This document shows positions 63,338-64,000 of a DNA stretch of 64,000 bases, one piece after another. Position numbers and translations under genes: made by a program. A model generated the notes under the pieces. The model made no database searches. It was not told the origin of the DNA and was given only the letters and a program-made list of their open reading frames with translations. This DNA is from Bdellovibrio sp. SKB1291214. Its GTDB lineage: Bacteria > Bdellovibrionota > Bdellovibrionia > Bdellovibrionales > Bdellovibrionaceae. Location of the stretch: assembly GCF_002209355.2 (NCBI RefSeq), contig NZ_CP106855.1:2914001-2978000 (forward strand), read 5' to 3'. How positions within the stretch are numbered: position 1 is the first letter of the stretch; every line of letters begins with the position of its first letter.

Positions 63338-64000
63338 CAGAATTTCTTTCTTTCGCTAAAACGCATCTTTACGACAAAAACCTTCTCTAAAATTTTCGGA
63401 AAGTGTTTCATTAAAACTGGTCTCACTCTTGGCCACAGACTCAATTTAAAACGATCATACACTGGCTTAATCAACACATAGATTCTTCTATCAAGTCCCT
63501 TGCGGACACGGTCAAAAACACCTATCGGTCGAACACCAAACTTCTTATGAGATCGACCAACCATCAACTTACTTTGAAGAGAGTAATCGAGAGGCACAAC
63601 TTCTTGCCATTGGGAGTATTTCAGTGGAATTGTCACATAATCAGAGCGCGATTCGATAACTGAAACCGACGATTTGATATTGATTCTTGTAATAACGGAA
63701 TGCTCTTGCATGCGTCGTGAAATTTCGACGTCATCAGCTTGCCCAGAGAATAACAACTCATTCCACGGGAACTTTTTGAAAATCTTCCTCTTACCAATGG
63801 TAAGGCCGCCATTACAGAAGGCATACTGACTATAATCGCGGAAATCCATCACTCCCACTTGAGTCCAAGCCCAGTTAGATCCTAACGTCACCCAGTCCGG
63901 AAATCTTTTATCTGAATCCTTCATTTTTTGGCGAACGGATAGAATTGAAAAGTCGTAACCAAATTCTTCGAATCCCGAGAAAAAGTTATCATCGATCAAA
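63337..64000 (-). CDS. GT-A-type glycosyltransferase, N-terminus beyond the window
   Basis: The visible 220 residues begin in the middle of a GT-A fold and continue to the true C-terminus. They parallel the central domain of the 809-aa protein at 59702: N-F-F-S-G-F-E-E-F-G-Y-D-F against D-F-F-T-G-F-D-K-Y-G-Y-D-F, F-C-N-G-G-L-T-I-G-K against Y-L-N-G-G-L-L-I-G-K, and Q-A-D-D-V-E-I-S-R against Q-A-E-D-V-E-L-A-R. The acidic pair in the last motif is the probable catalytic base region. The frame is open to base 64000, and the ATG at 63999 is most likely internal. It is the first visible gene of the minus-strand operon. Confidence 0.75.
   Translation of the reverse strand, partial: LIDDNFFSGFEEFGYDFSILSVRQKMKDSDKRFPDWVTLGSNWAWTQVGVMDFRDYSQYAFCNGGLTIGKRKIFKKFPWNELLFSGQADDVEISRRMQEHSVITRINIKSSVSVIESRSDYVTIPLKYSQWQEVVPLDYSLQSKLMVGRSHKKFGVRPIGVFDRVRKGLDRRIYVLIKPVYDRFKLSLWPRVRPVLMKHFPKILEKVFVVKMRFSERKKF

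Overview
The window looks like chromosomal DNA of a Gram-negative bacterium, most likely a Bdellovibrio-type predator. This is an inference from gene content: many lipoproteins and secreted peptidoglycan-active enzymes, a membrane pyrophosphatase, a collagen-like lipoprotein and an LPS-type polysaccharide locus. No database search was possible. No phage, plasmid or CRISPR locus is visible; the only mobile element is one IS3-type insertion sequence.

Region 1 (1-12 kb). The 3' end of an MFS transporter gene is followed by dnaE. Two envelope-protein genes lie 5 and 13 bp behind it, then two tandem paralogues of an unusual fused periplasmic binding protein (a type 1 sugar-type domain plus a type 2 amino-acid-type domain), then asnS. 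Region 2 (12-28.7 kb) holds a TMEM175-type channel, tRNA-Val, a GST, ttcA, an MscS channel, two peptidoglycan-active secreted proteins (NlpC/P60-like and an L,D-transpeptidase), a large bitopic Cys-rich protein with an RDD protein, an m5U RNA methyltransferase overlapping a 2H-phosphoesterase lipoprotein, a TolB/M28/PDZ lipoprotein peptidase, and a hydrolase/KH/coiled-coil operon.

Region 3 (28.6-35.3 kb) is a complete rRNA operon on the minus strand (16S, tRNA-Ile, 23S, 5S) with recognisable precursor-processing stems and boxA-like sites. Both borders are odd. The coiled-coil gene reads into the 5S gene on the opposite strand. An IS3 element without target duplication sits exactly where the rrn promoter should be.

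Region 4 (35.3-43.6 kb) holds a Cys-rich repeat protein, ExoD, a half-size GDT1 protein, a K+-dependent-type membrane pyrophosphatase, a small metal-transport module (outer-membrane protein, HMA protein, MerT-like protein) divergent from an ECF sigma/membrane-protein pair, an EEP-family protein and cysK. A perfect 18-bp palindrome lies upstream of cysK.

Region 5 (43.9-64 kb) starts with a collagen-like lipoprotein and becomes a surface-polysaccharide locus: phosphohexomutase, two GT39 membrane glycosyltransferases, an aldose-epimerase-like protein, a WecA-type initiating transferase, GT4 transferases, Rmd, Gmd, ManC, Wzm, Wzt, and large glycosyltransferases running off the end. Together these predict synthesis of GDP-mannose and GDP-D-rhamnose and ABC-transporter export of an O-polysaccharide, in the manner of the Pseudomonas common polysaccharide antigen.

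Several start codons lie 6-9 nt after a -10-like hexamer and lack a ribosome-binding site, suggesting leaderless transcripts.
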